A DNA stretch of 64,000 nucleotides. Source: Tubulanus polymorphus. Taxonomy: Eukaryota > Nemertea > Palaeonemertea > Tubulaniformes > Tubulanidae. A model generated the notes under the pieces. It was not told the origin of the DNA. It was given only the letters and a program-made list of their open reading frames with translations, and made no database searches. The stretch spans positions 16,820,450 through 16,884,449 of the forward strand of contig NC_134029.1 of the NCBI RefSeq assembly GCF_964204645.1. The letters run 5' to 3'. Below are positions 11,946 to 25,049 of this stretch, in pieces; positions within the stretch are counted from its first letter, which is position 1; the number at the start of each line of letters is the position of its first letter. The position numbers and the translations under genes are program-made.

Positions 11946-12170
11946 GTGACCATGGGGATGGAAGGAAGAATGAACATCTAAGCTCCATGTAACTTCTACA
12001 TATTTAACAGAAACAACATCTTCCTGCCATCTAACTTAGCAGGACAATGTTAAATAATACACAGGGATTCTTCTGAATATTGCTTCAACAACTACGATCT
12101 TCCCTAAGAAAATCTGTGAGTGTTTAAAAAGTGAAATCTTTCATCTGTGGGAAATCATCCAAGCAACTTA
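11946..12170 (+). repeat. Direct repeat copy 2 (225 bp), leader of the LINE ORF1
   Basis: Partner of 10038-10262. It is followed by about 150 bp of leader and then the ORF1 start at 12325, so it is best read as the 5' UTR of the non-LTR element. Confidence 0.75.
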
Positions 12171-12324
12171 GCAACCACCAGTCAGCAACCATTTCAGACA
12201 AGGGAAACCATAGGTAACTAAGGTAAAGGGCTGTGACCAAAAGGGCAAATTCATGAAGAAGCTCTGAAGTTTGCTGAGAGTCTAGCAGAACTGGACAGTG
12301 ATTGTGATTCAACACTAGAAGAAG

Positions 12325-13253
12325 ATGATGAATGGGGAAAACTATGTACCGTGCTCTAAATGTAACCGACTGTTTAATTTTGAAAACGAGATCGTCCAAG
12401 TGCAGTCAGTCAATTTGTAATAACTGCTCCAACCCAGCTGAAAATGCAGAGAATCTGCCGGTTAAATATCTGTGTAGTCGATGTTTGACTGATTTTCAAA
12501 CTGAGCAGAAATTTCAAGAGATGGAGACCATTAAGTTGGAGATAAAGAACATGAGAGAAATATTCTTTAACGCTATAGAAATTTTAGAATCCCGGATTAC
12601 CAAAATACATCAAGAAGTTTCTGCAAAAGAAAGCTACAAAACAAATAAATGCATAGCTGACATCAGGATAAAAATCGAGACCCATAGTAGACTATTGGAT
12701 ACGAACTCAAAAAATCTCGATGTTCTTTCAAATCAAATTAAGCAGATTGAGAGTGAAAATATGGTCTTCAAGAAATCTACCCATAAAATGGAAGCTGGAT
12801 TTAACACTTCAACAAAAACATCGCCTGAGGAAATCAGTGTTCCAAATAGCTCTTCCAATGATGAGAGACGGTCACACATTATCATATAACATACCTGAAT
12901 CAGATAATAAGATTATTTGTGACGACACTTCTCGGGTGGAAAGATTTCTAAATGGTATCATTAAACTTGGTGCAGCCAACTTAAGAGACATCAGAAGAAT
13001 TGGCAATGAAAATCAAACGAGACCACGTCCCATAAGAGTGATATTTACCAATGTAAATGATCGGGTTCAATGCGTAGAGAATTACATAAAATTAAAAAGG
13101 ACCGAACCTGCAACACTCAACGGGATCCAATTAGCTAAGAACAGAACAAAAAAGGAGCAACAACAGCATGTCAAGAAGAAGAGTGGAACCCAACTACAGC
13201 ATGGATGTGTACCGGAACAGAACAATATATCAAAAACGACACTTAATTCATAA
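12325..13253 (+). pseudogene. Non-LTR retrotransposon ORF1, frameshifted
   Basis: A start at 12325/12328 reads MMNGENYVPCSKCNRL. It loses frame near 12385 and continues in another frame with paired cysteines (CSQSICNNC, YLCSRC), a PHD-like zinc-binding pattern known from CR1/L2-type ORF1 proteins. A coiled-coil-like stretch follows (about 12520-12770). A second frame change at about 12885 leads to an RRM-like tail (YNIPESD, RPRPIRVIF, VQCVENYIKLKR) ending at 13253. No ORF2 (endonuclease/reverse transcriptase) follows. The copy is dead because of two frameshifts and the missing ORF2. Clade assignment to CR1/L2-like is tentative. Confidence 0.7.
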
Positions 13254-13983
13254 TATTCATGCCGTATATCTAAATATTGATATCACATTTTTTTTATCAA
13301 TGTGGAAATAACTTATTTAGATAACTTGAGTAGGCTATGGATAACTAATCTCAAAAGTCTTTCTCTAAAAAACTATTAGAACTTATTAACTATATATAGA
13401 TAACTTTATTATTCTTTAAAATCTAAACTCGAAATGATAGATTATTGATATCAATATTATATCATGTAATGTTACAATACTTGGCAACCATTCTAACTGA
13501 TCTAAAGAACATTTAACGCCCGTCTTTAAGATGGGCTAGGTCAGATCAAACTATGAGCATTGAGAAATATTTTAAATATCACCTAAATTTATGTAAATTA
13601 CCAAACGAGCCGGACACCAATAGGCCTCAACAGGCCTCCATAAGTCCGTGATATTGATGATGAAGAACCAACGCAAGTTTTTGCTACGTGTGAGATTTGG
13701 GACCCCTTGAAAATAAGCTCTGGATCCGCCCCTGCAATTATCATTGTAGACAAAATGAAAAGGACACAAACAAAAAAATGCATTTGTTAAAAGTCTCACA
13801 AGTCCCTGCCTGGACCTCCCTGCCTGGTTGGTTCCACCCCGATAATGCCCAGTTATTATCTAGGAAAAAATACTATGGCATCTATTTCGCTGTTAGACTG
13901 GTCGCCTGTCCAATTCTGCGCCACCTGCATTCGCATTCGCACATTACACACTGGCAACCAGTCTACTAAAAGCTTCTGTAAAG
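13254..13983. other. AT-rich spacer and promoter-proximal region of the hnRNP M gene
   Basis: No gene between the ORF1 relic and the hnRNP M start. It includes a repeat-like CTCTGGATCCGCCCCTG string near 13718. No TATA box could be supported. The 5' UTR begins somewhere before 13984. Confidence 0.45.
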
Positions 13984-16980
13984 ATGGCGACAGGTACAAA
14001 CAACGGAGCCGGTATGGCAAATTATGACTACAATAATGGGGCAGATGGTGGTTGGAATGAACCAGGTGTTGGGTAAGTTACTCTTCAAAATGTTGAGCTT
14101 AAATTGATAATTGATTTTAACCTATTCCTACGGGAAAAAACTAATGCAATTGACGTTTTATTAGTCACGACGAGTAGAGATTGGTTTTTCTTCACTCTTC
14201 GTCCGAAGCTCCTAGCGGTCTCAAATCGGTCATCATCCAGTGCTTGTGTGGTCATCCTTTGCTAGTCTGCAATTAAAGTTGATTAAGCAAAACTATTCTA
14301 TCAAAGTTTTAGGGAAAATGACTGAGTCTCATTTTAGAAAATGGCAATTTTAAGCCTCAAATTTACCTTCTCTTGTTTATGTCTTTATAGACGGACTGAA
14401 AGATCTAGGTCACCAAAACGTTCCAGGTCTCGGTAAGTAGAAAAAATAATGGCAAAATAATTCAACAGAATATGACACCGTAAAAGTTCTTATATCCTCT
14501 TAAGTTGGATAATTCTGAAGTTGAACCTCTGATAGATTTTATTTAGATAGGCTTTGAAACCGGGAATTGGCGTAAAATCGTAAAAATCGCATCGTCAAAG
14601 TAAATACGCAGTGGATATTTTTGCCAATGCGGCATTATTCAATGAAACGCTATTTTGCCAATGGCTATATTTAATAAGATAAACTAATGAAATAAAACAA
14701 TAAAATCATTGTATTTTGGGGTTAGGGTTTCGATTATTAGTCTGAATACCAGTCATTGTTACCCTACAACGTCTGACGCTAAAGTATCATATAGAGGTTA
14801 ACTCCTGTTACATGATTCCTACAGCCCCTCATATTCCTCAAATTCCAAAATCAATTTTTGATGGTACAAAATCCCTCAAATTCTGAGTGTTAGTCCTTGG
14901 TTCCTAAAATTTTGAAAATTGTTTGCAAATGATCAATTAGATTAATAAAATTAGATTAACTAAATGAATATAGTGAGAATTCAATATGTTTCAATTTTGG
15001 TCAAATTACCTTAAGAATTTGAAACAAAATTAATATATGCATTGCCATCAATGTCAGTCCAAGTTCAAGTCCGAATCCGTAATTTACATCACTCCCATCA
15101 TGCAACACGAAAAGCCGCCATATTTGTTATGTTGCTTCACTTCAACTATTTTTTGAGGCGACTAGGCATACATTTTGAGTTACTTCGACCGTCAAAAGCT
15201 ACTTCGGATTACAAATTTATGCACAAACAATAGTTAACTTCCATCTCAGAACAGTCAGTTTGAGGTAAGTTGATGGTGTTTTAAGGGGTGAAATAGACGC
15301 TCAAAGCCTCGTCCCTCAATGAGGGAGAAAATTAACCTTATATGAGCACTCTAGCCCTAATCTAGGGTTTCCACCGGTCCTGCCAAGTCCTTCTTTTGGA
15401 AAAATTTTTGGACAAGCATCATCTTTGTCCTTCTTTTTGACTTAAAGTCCTTCCTCTTGATAAAAAAAGTCCTTCCACATTTGATTTTTATGTACTTTTT
15501 GTGCGCAATTTTGTCGCGAATTCAACTGTTGAAGTATTTTCTTAGTCGGACCTGGTAATTCAATTGTCAGTAAGATTCAAGGAAAGTGTTATAGATTACC
15601 CTGACATGTTCGATTGGTCTACATGACGAGTATTCCGGCCAAGGTACTGCAAAAATGCTTCATGGGCCCTCCTTTTACTGGAAAGTACTTCTTTCCGAGT
15701 CCACAAGTCCCTCCTTTTGGGTGTAAAATTGTCGAAAAAGTCCTTCTTAGTACTTCTTTTTATCCTAGCCTTACCACTGGAAACCCTGCAGACGTTGTTT
15801 GTGGAACGACGACTAGGTTTCGATAGGGTTAGGGTGAGGTTTTGGGTCCGTTTAACTCCTAGGGATAGGATTAGGGTAAGGTGAAACTATATTTAGTGAA
15901 AACTTACGTCTGAACTGCAGTGAGCTCGGTGGTCTTGTGGAAAAGCGTTAGACTAGCAAAATGCTGATTTGGGTTGGAATCCCGCTCTATGCTCCTATTC
16001 TCTCTAACTCTGTTCTCCGCACTTTCTTTGAATTTTTGGCGAACCGTAGGTTTGCCTATGCAAACGGTCTGATGAAGCAGTTTTCATTGAAAATGAATAG
16101 AGTACCGGTGTGTAAACAAGGCACAAACATTGGCTGTTGAACCGATTGTGTTGATTTTTGGTTTCATGGTTTGGCTTAATGAGTTCTCGAGCCCACAAAA
16201 ATTTCATAGTGATCGAGTTGTTTTTAGGGGACTTATTCTTGAAAAACACGCAAAAACCCTGCTTTTTAGCACTAAGTAATGGCACGTTTTTATATATGAC
16301 AATTTTTATGCTTGCAATTGAAATATATAAAAGTTCAATCCTTCCTGGAAGTGTCGCCGTTTTTAGTTCGACTGATCTCATTGTACTTTTCGACCTACAG
16401 GCCCTCACTTTATAAACCCCCTAAATTTCCTGGCTTCTATTTATTTGAGTTGACCTTGTAACCTGAGCTACAATGAATGTGATTGGCTGTTTGTGGGATA
16501 TACGGGAAATTCCGGGAATTTCGGCGCCTCTGATGTACCGGTAATTGGGAAAGCCTAATGTAAAACCCAAGACAAAATGGCGAACATTTTATTCGATAAG
16601 GTATCGTACGTTTGCTTATAATTTGTTCGTTGATACGAATATAAGCGAGTACGCTATTCAATTCAGTTGCAATTCTGAACTAGCAAGTATGACGATACCA
16701 ATGACAGGGTTCGTAGTAGGTCTTCCAAGTCATTTAAGAAAAAAATCATAGCCGGTATTTTTTTTATTTCTAGAAAAAAAAGTCCGTATATGTTTGTATA
16801 TTTTTGACATTTTGTGGATGGATGTATTCTGACTTGTGAAATTACGGTCAATCTAATACTGCGTCGCTAGTACATTTGTATATACGCGCGTCAGCAGTCA
16901 GCCGCATGTGTGCGAATATAGGTTACAGTATGGCTGTGTGTGTTAGTTATCACCTGAGCGAGTCTATATATAGCTATAGC

Positions 16981-17029
<49 letters not shown>

Positions 17030-20000
17030 CTGACTCGGCAATATACACAGAACTCTAACACATCCGCAGGCGCTTATATTGTCAGCCTCACATCTTCAAT
17101 CCAAATTAATTTATATTTAGTATAATATTTTTGACAATATATGCATTAAATGGTGAGCCACAGGGCCATTGGACCTTTATCTAAGTTGCGAACCTAAAAT
17201 AAAACAGGATTGGCTAATAATGACATCGACTAAGCTGTGCACTCTGGCTAGTGTGGCAGGGTTTCGTACCCTGGCCACTCTCGATGCCATCAGGTTTAAA
17301 TCCCTGCCGGGGAGGATGGTCTTTCACTGACACCTGTATTAAATAAGTTGAAATGGACATAAAGGTTGTGGTTCAACTTGTGAAATGAAGATCCCATCAC
17401 ACAGCCAACGGAAGCAATCTGATTGGTAGGACATTACGGAACTGCCTTTGCTGAGCCCGTATTAGTAACAACATTCTGAAGAGGAGGGGCAGTGGGTTAA
17501 CCTGAATTGTTTGAAATAATGGTGGAATCCAGGGCATATTCAAAAGGTTAACAGTTGAGCAAAATTTGAAAAAATACTGAAATCATTAGAAACTAATGAA
17601 GTATGTCATAACCGTTCCACAGCATGTTTCATTGTGCCTTTTCTTAGAAATTTTGGTCACAACTAACGTTTCAAGGCTTCTGAAATGGACTTTTCTTTTG
17701 ATGGAATAGTCTTGATTTAATTAATCCGAGTGCCTTGGACAACTCACTGCTGATAAATTCAAATTGATATTTAATTCCATTTTCTCCTCGGAATTGGAGT
17801 AGACATATCGTAATTAGAAAATTAGTTCCAGACATTGGAGAGGTTGAACAATTCGGATAAAGGTGAAGTAACGGGTGACGGTGATTATTTGTAAATGTTC
17901 CAGCTCGCCGAATGATCGAAGAGACAGAAGACGTGGTGGAGGACGCAGTCGGGATAGGGATAGAGACCGTGGCACAGATAGTGGAGGCGAAGCTAAAGAA
18001 GTTCGTACGCGCAGAGCGTTTATTTGTAATCTACCATATGATGTTTCCTGGCAGGATTTAAAAGATTTGTGCAAACAAGAAGGTAAGTTAGTTCTATAGC
18101 CTGATGCATGTTTTTGCATGTTCTTGAAATTTAATTGATTTCTTAATCTTACAACTAACTGAACTATTTTATTTGTGCTATTCAGTTGGTGATGCTTACG
18201 TTGAAGTCTATGATGAAAAAGGGAAATCCACAGGCTGCGCGTAGGTTTTTCTAGAAAAGTTTGGTTTTTAGTTTTTCACTTGTGGACTTTTTCTGACAGT
18301 TGAATTTATATTTCTAGGGCAGCAGAATTCCGAGATGTTGAAACGTGTAAAAAAGCCATTGAAAATCTTCACAGGAAGGAATTAAAAGGACGATTAATTG
18401 TTGTCAGGGAGGTTCGTATTAACAGTAATTTCTCAAGATAATTCAGTATCCGGGAATTAATTCTGACTTATTGCAGGCCTAATGTTTGTGAAAATACACT
18501 TTGATTAATATGTAGGACCTGAGGGTTTTATTTGATCTATAATTGAGCAAGATTCAAATTTTTTGGTTTCCATTTAGTTCGATAAGGGTAAAACCATGCT
18601 TAACCCTTAACTGGCTTGAAGTATTTTTTGCCCTGTTAGTGATTTTGGACCTTGCAAGGGGAAAACATAATAACTCAGAAGATATGAGGGATAACCCAAT
18701 ATTGTATGTATTTTATGAACGCTCTTTTCACAAACTTTCGAATGGTACCAAGTTTTCAAACTTTGGGGGTTACCTTTAGGGTCTGACTTCAAGGTCAGAG
18801 ATCCCAAGGTCATCCAGAAGAACCTAGGATAAATTCTTTGCAAGGTATAGGTTCATCAAAATTGGTGGTAGTTACATGGATAAATGAGACATCAATTTGA
18901 GGATTAGGAGACGGTTCGTAGCCACATAATGAGGGCAGTACTGTCCCCTGAATAGCGAAATTGGGGGGGGGGGGTTTAAAATATGATTACAGAATAATTA
19001 GTTTCGTAAACAGACTGCAGGAGGCGCCATGTCTCGGTGGGATGGCAGAGATGCCTCGAGTACCCATCAGCGTAAGAAAAATTGGTTAGACTGCCACTGG
19101 ACATATGATGGCCATCTAGTGACCTTTTTGGTCTGAATTCTTAAACCTGTAGCTTGCCACTTGTCATTGGAATTTGTTATGGGTTTTTTTTGGGCAGGTG
19201 GGTTTTCGGGATCAGTCAATTATCACATAATTGGCGGCTATCTTAATGTCATCAGTCCTAAATTCTAGGTGGAAGAAAATAATATGAGCAGGTTTTAACT
19301 TGAATGTATAGTCTTGTTAATTGATTATCAGTCATCGAAAGCATTTCATGGGATCACTCTATTGTTCTTGCCACCAGGGGAGTTGAATATTGAATCATAT
19401 ACCTAAGTGTGACAAGTGGGTTTCGAGTCCTACTGGCTGCTTACAGTGTGCGTCGGGTGGTTAAATGAATAATCCAATAGGGTTAGGCTTAAGAAACCAA
19501 GATCAAGCGACGTTAAGTCAGAACAAACAAAAGAACAAACAAATAAACAAACAAGCTTATTGTATTATTGCGTAGGCAGCGAACGGGGGACTTTGTATCC
19601 GCCTCCGTCCATCCGCATGAGCTTGTGAACGCGATTCAAGAAGAACCGTTGATCGCAGGACTATGATATTACACAGTATGATTACCCCTAGGGAGAGGAT
19701 GTGCCCTATTGATTTTGGGGTCAAAGGACCAAAGGTCAAGGTCACTACAGGTCATTCATGTAAAACGTGATTCAAGAACCGTTGATAGCAGGACCATGAT
19801 ATTACGTAGTATGATTACCCCTAGGGAGAGGATGTGCCCTATTGATTTTTGGGTCCAAGTACCAAAGGTCAAGGTCACTACAGGTCATTCATGTGAAACC
19901 TTGTGAACGTCATTCAAGAAGAACCGTTGATAGCAGGACCATGATATTATGTAGTATGATTAGCCCTAGGGAGAGGATGTGCCCTATTGATTCTGGGCTC

Positions 20001-23000
20001 CAAGGATCAAATGTCAAGGTCACTTCAGGTCATTCATGTGAAACCTTGTGTCGTGAATGTGATTCAGAAAGAACTGTTGATAGCAATACAATGATATTAC
20101 ATCGCATGATTACCCCTAGGGAGAGGATGTGCCCTATTGATTTTGAGGAAAAAGGTCAAGGTCACTAGATATCATTCATATGAAACCTTGTAAACACGAT
20201 CCAAGAAGAACCATTGATAACAGAACAATGCTATTTCATAGTATGATTACCCCTGGGGAGAGGATGTGCATTGGTGATTTTGGAGTTCTAGGGTCAAAGG
20301 TCAAGGTTGGTAGACGTCTTTTGCCTAAAACCCTGTAAACTCAATTCTTAAATAACCATTCATAGCAGAAAAATGATATTTCATAGTATGGTTATCCCTG
20401 GATACACTCATAATTTTTCTATACAAAAGATTAGTGTCTTCGGGGGTCATTCATTCCCTACTGGCTATCGTGGGGGACAAAGATACGTAGTATCGAATTG
20501 CTTTGTTTATATTGGTACCAATGCATATTTTGTAAGTTGAAGCTCATGACATGTTCTATGGTTTTGGTTTTTAAGGTAACTGGCGGCATTGAATATTGAA
20601 TTAGTCGCATTGTTGAGCATTTCCTCTTGCCAAGTAGGCATGGTGTCTCAGGACCCCTAGTTATGTATGGGTTGAGGCAATAATTTGCAGGGGCTGGAAT
20701 ATCTTGAAAAGATGGTGTGCACTTTAATTTTCAGGAAACTCCAGCGGATAGACGAAGGTTTGATCGATCAGAAAAGGGTCGTCGCGGAGATGACCGATCC
20801 TCAAGATCCAGTCGAATGGAACGTCGTCCATTGATGGACACGGATTCAACTCAGCCACTGAATACGCACGGAATCAATCCACAAATATTAAAACAGTTGA
20901 ATATTGAAGGTCCCTTGGTTAATACTGTATTCGTAGCGAATGTAAGTATTCAGTATTAGTGAAGTAAGAATTAACTCATTTGTTAAATTCTGGAAATTTT
21001 ACAGTCTCATGGAACGTTTAGCTTAACAAACTGTTTACAGGGTCCCAACGATTCCTTGAAATCTCCTTCTAAACCAAAGATACTTTTCCAGGTCCTTGTA
21101 TAACCTTGAATTTGGAGAAATTGGCAATCAGAAAATTTTTAGGTTTTAAGCCTAGTTAGCAGTCAAAGGCCTTATACATGCAGATACCACTGAATTAATG
21201 GTTTACCAAAATAAACAGTACCGATTTAGAGCTGAGTACTGTAATTGGGATATGAAAGTGATACATACGCTCCTCGAAATTTGAAATTATCTCCTTGAAA
21301 ACTCCTTGAATTCTGGAATGACTGATCAAAAGGGACCTTGGTTTAACGAGTTCAGTTCTTCCAACAATTGCTGATAACAATTTTTCCTGTGATATTTACA
21401 GTTGGATTATAAAGTGGATGACAAAAAATTGGAAGAGATTTTCAAAATGGCTGGTAAAACAGTGAAAGCCGAGATAAAAAAGGACAAGGATGGAAATAGT
21501 CGAGGATTCGGAAGTGTTGAATTTGATCACCCAGTTCAAGCGGTTCAGGCTATCTGTATCCTTAACATAATGAATACACTTAATTCTTAACTCTCTATGA
21601 ACATCGTGTTTCGTACTGCAAGATGATTGCAAATTTGCAATTTTCACATGCTTCATTGAATAAGTTATAGAAGGTAGGGCATTTTCTTTTGGGCGCTAAC
21701 GTTATGATCGCCCATCATGGATACTTCTGTGATCGCTCTTTCGTTACTCCCGAGTAGGGGATATTATGCCCTATGGGTTTTCAAAATAAACTTCTGAGGT
21801 GATATTTCGTATTTCGTAGTGGTATAGCATGGTATTTCTATGTGTAGGTATCTATGGTGCGTATATTTTGTTGCGGTTAAACCACAATCGTTGAAATTTT
21901 TAGCTCATTCTATGCTTTATGATTGTGGTTAGTTCCAAGGCAATTGATTACCGCATTCATTCACCAAGGGGCATTGAATATTAGCAAGCATTTGTTAGAT
22001 TATCAATTAAGTGGGCACGGTGTGTCTGTGGACCTTTAGTTTCTGATCAAGATTGTGCGTGCCAGTGGAATTTAAAGTGCTACATCGTAAATCCCATGAA
22101 AAAGGCTTCTTCTGAAAGAAACTTTGCCCTGAAACCCTCAGATATCCAGTTTGTTTACTTAATTGATTTAAACCAGCTATGTTTAATGGTCAAACGCTAT
22201 TTGATCGCGCGATGGCTGTAAAAATGGATAAAGAAGCTCGTCCTAAAAAGCAAGAATTACCCAGCGGTTTGCAGGGAGTCGGTAAAGGTCTCGGTATAGG
22301 TGGTGCTCCAATCAATGATCCCAATGATATTTCAAGTGAGTGCAGTATCTTGAATATAACAAATATGAACTTAGTGTGTTGCGGTGCGATACAATGTATG
22401 TGTGCTTATTTACATAGGTAGCTTGAATACTATGAGTAACAGTATGAATATGAATATGGATAACATCGGTATGGGTATGGGTAAGTAGAAATTTAGTATA
22501 TACTATGGAAGCTACTTAAAACCTAACTTTATAGCCCACCCTCTAGCCAAAGGACCCGCTTTAACAAAAGCAAATTCTGGAATTTTGGCACAATGCTATT
22601 TACTTCTGTCAAAATATTTGGTAAATTTATTGTCGACATAACTAAATGATATTCAACCATAAATATTGGCAATTTGTGACAAAATATTAACATGTAATCA
22701 TGAAAAATATGTTGACTTAATATTTGGTTATTTATTTGTAGGCATGGGAACCGGAGGAAATATGGGTCTTGGCGCAATGAATATGGGAATGCCTGGAATG
22801 GGAATGAATAATTTACCAATGAATTCGAGCAGTCTCGGAGGAATGGGCAGTAATAGTATGTTAGGAATGCCCAGTATCAGTGATATGGGTATGAATCCTA
22901 GTTTACTCAATATGAACAACATGTCATCAGGGCTGTCGCTGGGCAGTTCTCTCGGAGCTGGGTCCGGTATGGGATCCGGAATGGGATCGTTGGGTTCAGG

Positions 23001-24828
23001 TATGGGATCGGGACTCGGCGGCAGTATGGGCAGCGGTTATGGCTCGGGCGGAATGGGTAACATGGATGGGTTACTCGGTAGCGGAGCGGCGATGAATAGT
23101 ATGAATATGGGATTATCCGGAGGTATGGGAAACATGAGAGGTAACCTAGGCGGTGGTGGAGGACTGAACAGAGAAAATACGACCATCATCGTCAGAGATG
23201 TAAGTATAAGTTATTTGTTCACCTGATATACAGTCCAAACTCAAGAAAATGTATTCTGTATAGCCGTACCTTGGCTGAATATTTTAGCCAGCCCTGGGTG
23301 TATCAACTGCTGGTCGGCTATGTCATTAATCACTATGGGAATTGCACTCAAATCATTCAAACCAATCTCTCTCAAAAGTTTCATAGAAATATTGGAATCT
23401 TATTTTTACACTCTGCTGGTTGGGACAAAATAGAAACTGTTTAGTTAGATTCATTCAACATAAGAATGTTCTTGACGTATTTAGTGAAAAACCCCCGAAT
23501 GATGGAAAAGCGCACCCAAGAGCCATCCATTTTGTTAGTACAAAACTGAGCATGTAAAAATATTGTCTATTTTATGATGGGTTTCACAGATGAACTATGT
23601 TATTGTCAATGTTTATTGCTAATAATGTCATTTTAACTTTGTTAGTCTCCATGACTCATAATTTTGGGTTATAGTATCGTAAAAGGCTCCAAAGATGGCA
23701 TAGCTGGAGTTTAGGAAACATTGAGTATGCAGGCTTATTAGTTGTTGTATTAAGCAAACTTGAAGTAGCTGGTCTGAGAATTCAATTTCATTCGGCAAAA
23801 AAGTTCCAATTCAACTATATTTGACATCAGAGGGAAATTTATGAAATCGATCTGAAATACTTGTTCCTGCAAGCCCACGAGTCTTTGTTACATAAGATAT
23901 GAACGTAGGAATGGTGTGAGTCAACAATTGGCATCAGTTTTCACAAAGAAGCACATTAATAGTTATCAAGTAGCTACTGTAGCTACGTGATAACTGTAGC
24001 CTACAGGCTGGCTGTAGTGTCCCTGGGCGATCTGAAAAAACGTAACCAATTCGCGATGAAATCGTTTTACCCTGCAGATTGATACTTAGCGTAGTATAGA
24101 TACAAAGCTAGCAATTTTGTCATCAGCCCTTTCCTGCTAGTTTTTTGGGGGTTTCCCAAGCGTTAATTTCCTTTGGCAGCTCGAAATAATTCCAAGAAAA
24201 CCACCGGCCTTTACACTATTAAAAATAAGAATGATGATTTTAAATTGCATCATCGGTGTATTGTTGTACCATTATTGTACGGTCTTTATCTATAGTTACC
24301 CTATACATACACGTGGCAGAATTTACGGGAGCGTTTCTGTGACTGCGGCGAAGTGAAATATGCTGAAATCAAGACTGAGAATGGAAAATCTCGCGGAATT
24401 GGAATAATTCGATTTGCTACATCGAAAGAAGCTATTCGTGCTGTCAGTATCCTTTATGTGTAGAAGTATTAGTTATTTATTTGAGATCTCAGATATTATG
24501 CTGGTTTATTCAACAATTTACATCCTAACTTGAATCATTTTGAACATTGGAGTGACCAGAGTATAAGATACCGGGGTAATGGAATTTAATTTACATTCTG
24601 TTGCGATGATTCTAAGATTTGTGTTTGAATGTTGAGATAATTCGACTTGAATGTATCTGAGAGGATGCGGGTCTACTGTGTTAAACAGCTGGCGTCTGAA
24701 AATTTTGAGAATACTTTGGTCTGCGTAATATGATGTCGCTGCATTTCTCCTTGACTGATATTTTTTTAGATTTGATGGATGGAAGCAGAATCGAAGGACG
24801 CGCCATTAAAGTTCGTTTGGATGAATAA
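13984..24828 (+). CDS. HNRNPM: hnRNP M orthologue (three-RRM RNA-binding protein), 12 coding exons, complete
   Basis: A nuclear pre-mRNA-binding protein. In vertebrates hnRNP M regulates alternative splicing. Exons: 13984-14072, 14391-14432, 17904-18082, 18186-18240, 18318-18411, 20735-20941, 21402-21555, 22177-22335, 22418-22480, 22742-23199, 24296-24446, 24770-24828. All phases agree and give 569 aa plus TAA. Residues 30-70 are RS/RD-rich. RRM1 is about 81-152 (RNP2 AFICNL 82-87, RNP1 KSTGCAAAEF 117-126). RRM2 is about 217-291 (VFVANL; NSRGFGSVEF). A Gly/Met/Ser-rich linker spans about 300-490. RRM3 is about 494-567 (IIVRDL; KSRGIGIIRF). The architecture and the MFNGQTLFDR...VKMD segment match vertebrate hnRNP M/MYEF2, but the linker is shorter and lacks the regular ERMG repeats. 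The start has A at -3. Introns after exons 7 and 11 have U12-type signals; the others are ordinary GT-AG. Confidence 0.93.
15815..16040 (+). mobile_element. tRNA-derived SINE, diverged
   Basis: GGGTTAGGG-like leader (15820-15890), then a tRNA-like part (GAGCTCGGTGGTCTTGTGG) with a weak B box (GGGTTGGAATCCCGCTC) and the tail CTCTGTTCTCCGCACTTTC. The same arrangement occurs at 30655-30925 and, in part, at 34845-35045. Lies in hnRNP M intron 2. Confidence 0.55.
16979..17028. repeat. TA dinucleotide microsatellite
   Basis: Near-continuous TA run with a single C interruption, in hnRNP M intron 2. Confidence 0.95.
17160..17319. mobile_element. Partial copy of the GATGCCATCAGGTT TIR family
   Basis: The end CGATGCCATCAGGTTTAAAT...GGGGAGGATGG (17282-17319) matches the right ends of elements 30153-30340 and 36317-36638. 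Upstream AAAATAAAACAGGATTGGCTAA-type sequence matches the interior of the latter. The left TIR is missing. Confidence 0.55.
19624..20410. repeat. Tandem repeat, about 142-bp unit, 5-6 diverged copies
   Basis: Units share GATTCAAGAAGAACCGTTGA, GATTACCCCTAGGGAGAGGA and AAGGTCAAGGTCACTACAGG. Unit starts are near 19627, 19768, 19902, 20051, 20189 and 20335. They lie in hnRNP M intron 5. Open frames across them are repeat artefacts. Confidence 0.8.
20420..22075. repeat. Two loosely similar dispersed-repeat segments (about 20440-20690 and 21690-22075)
   Basis: Both contain AGCTCAT...TTCTATG, GGCATTGAATATT and a GTGTCT...GGACC end. Similar fragments occur near the window start, 19320 and 43660. They look like old copies of one dispersed family. 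Exon 7 of hnRNP M (21402-21555) lies between them and is not part of it. Confidence 0.35.
21556..22176 (+). other. U12-type intron in RRM2 of hnRNP M
   Basis: The 5' splice site GTATCCTTAA matches the minor-spliceosome consensus RTATCCTT. A branch-like TTTACTTAAT lies about 15 nt before the AAACCAG acceptor. The intron splits Ser (T|CT) just before MFNGQ in phase 1. Inferred from consensus, not from transcripts. Confidence 0.75.
24447..24769 (+). other. U12-type intron in RRM3 of hnRNP M
   Basis: The 5' site GTATCCTTT is a perfect U12 match. A branch-like CTCCTTGACT ends about 15 nt before the acceptor. It splits Asn (A|AT) before LMDG in phase 1, the same domain position as intron 21556-22176 in RRM2. 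Confidence 0.85.
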
Positions 24829-24992
24829 ACAACGGTACGAATTATCCGCGGTCGCACCATATCTTATTGTATCGACTTTGGTTTTCAAGGTTTCTCGGAT
24901 TGTCGGACTTCGGTTTTCGTGGAATTCGTGGACTCGTGCTTAATGTTGTTTCTTCTTTTATTCGTCGTCGAGGATTTGAAAACGTACCGGCT

Positions 24993-24995
<3 letters not shown>

Positions 24996-25048
<53 letters not shown>
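24996..25048. repeat. TA dinucleotide microsatellite in the hnRNP M 3' UTR
   Basis: TA run about 170 bp after the stop, upstream of the candidate poly(A) signal, so it may be transcribed. Confidence 0.9.

Positions 25049-25049
<1 letters not shown>

Noticed and set aside
16156-16415. Hydrophobic 85-aa ORF as a membrane protein
   Set aside because: Lies in hnRNP M intron 2, with no splice support and AT-rich composition; chance frame.
19709-20168. ORFs across 19.7-20.2 kb as a gene
   Set aside because: They follow the 142-bp tandem repeat and change frame between units.
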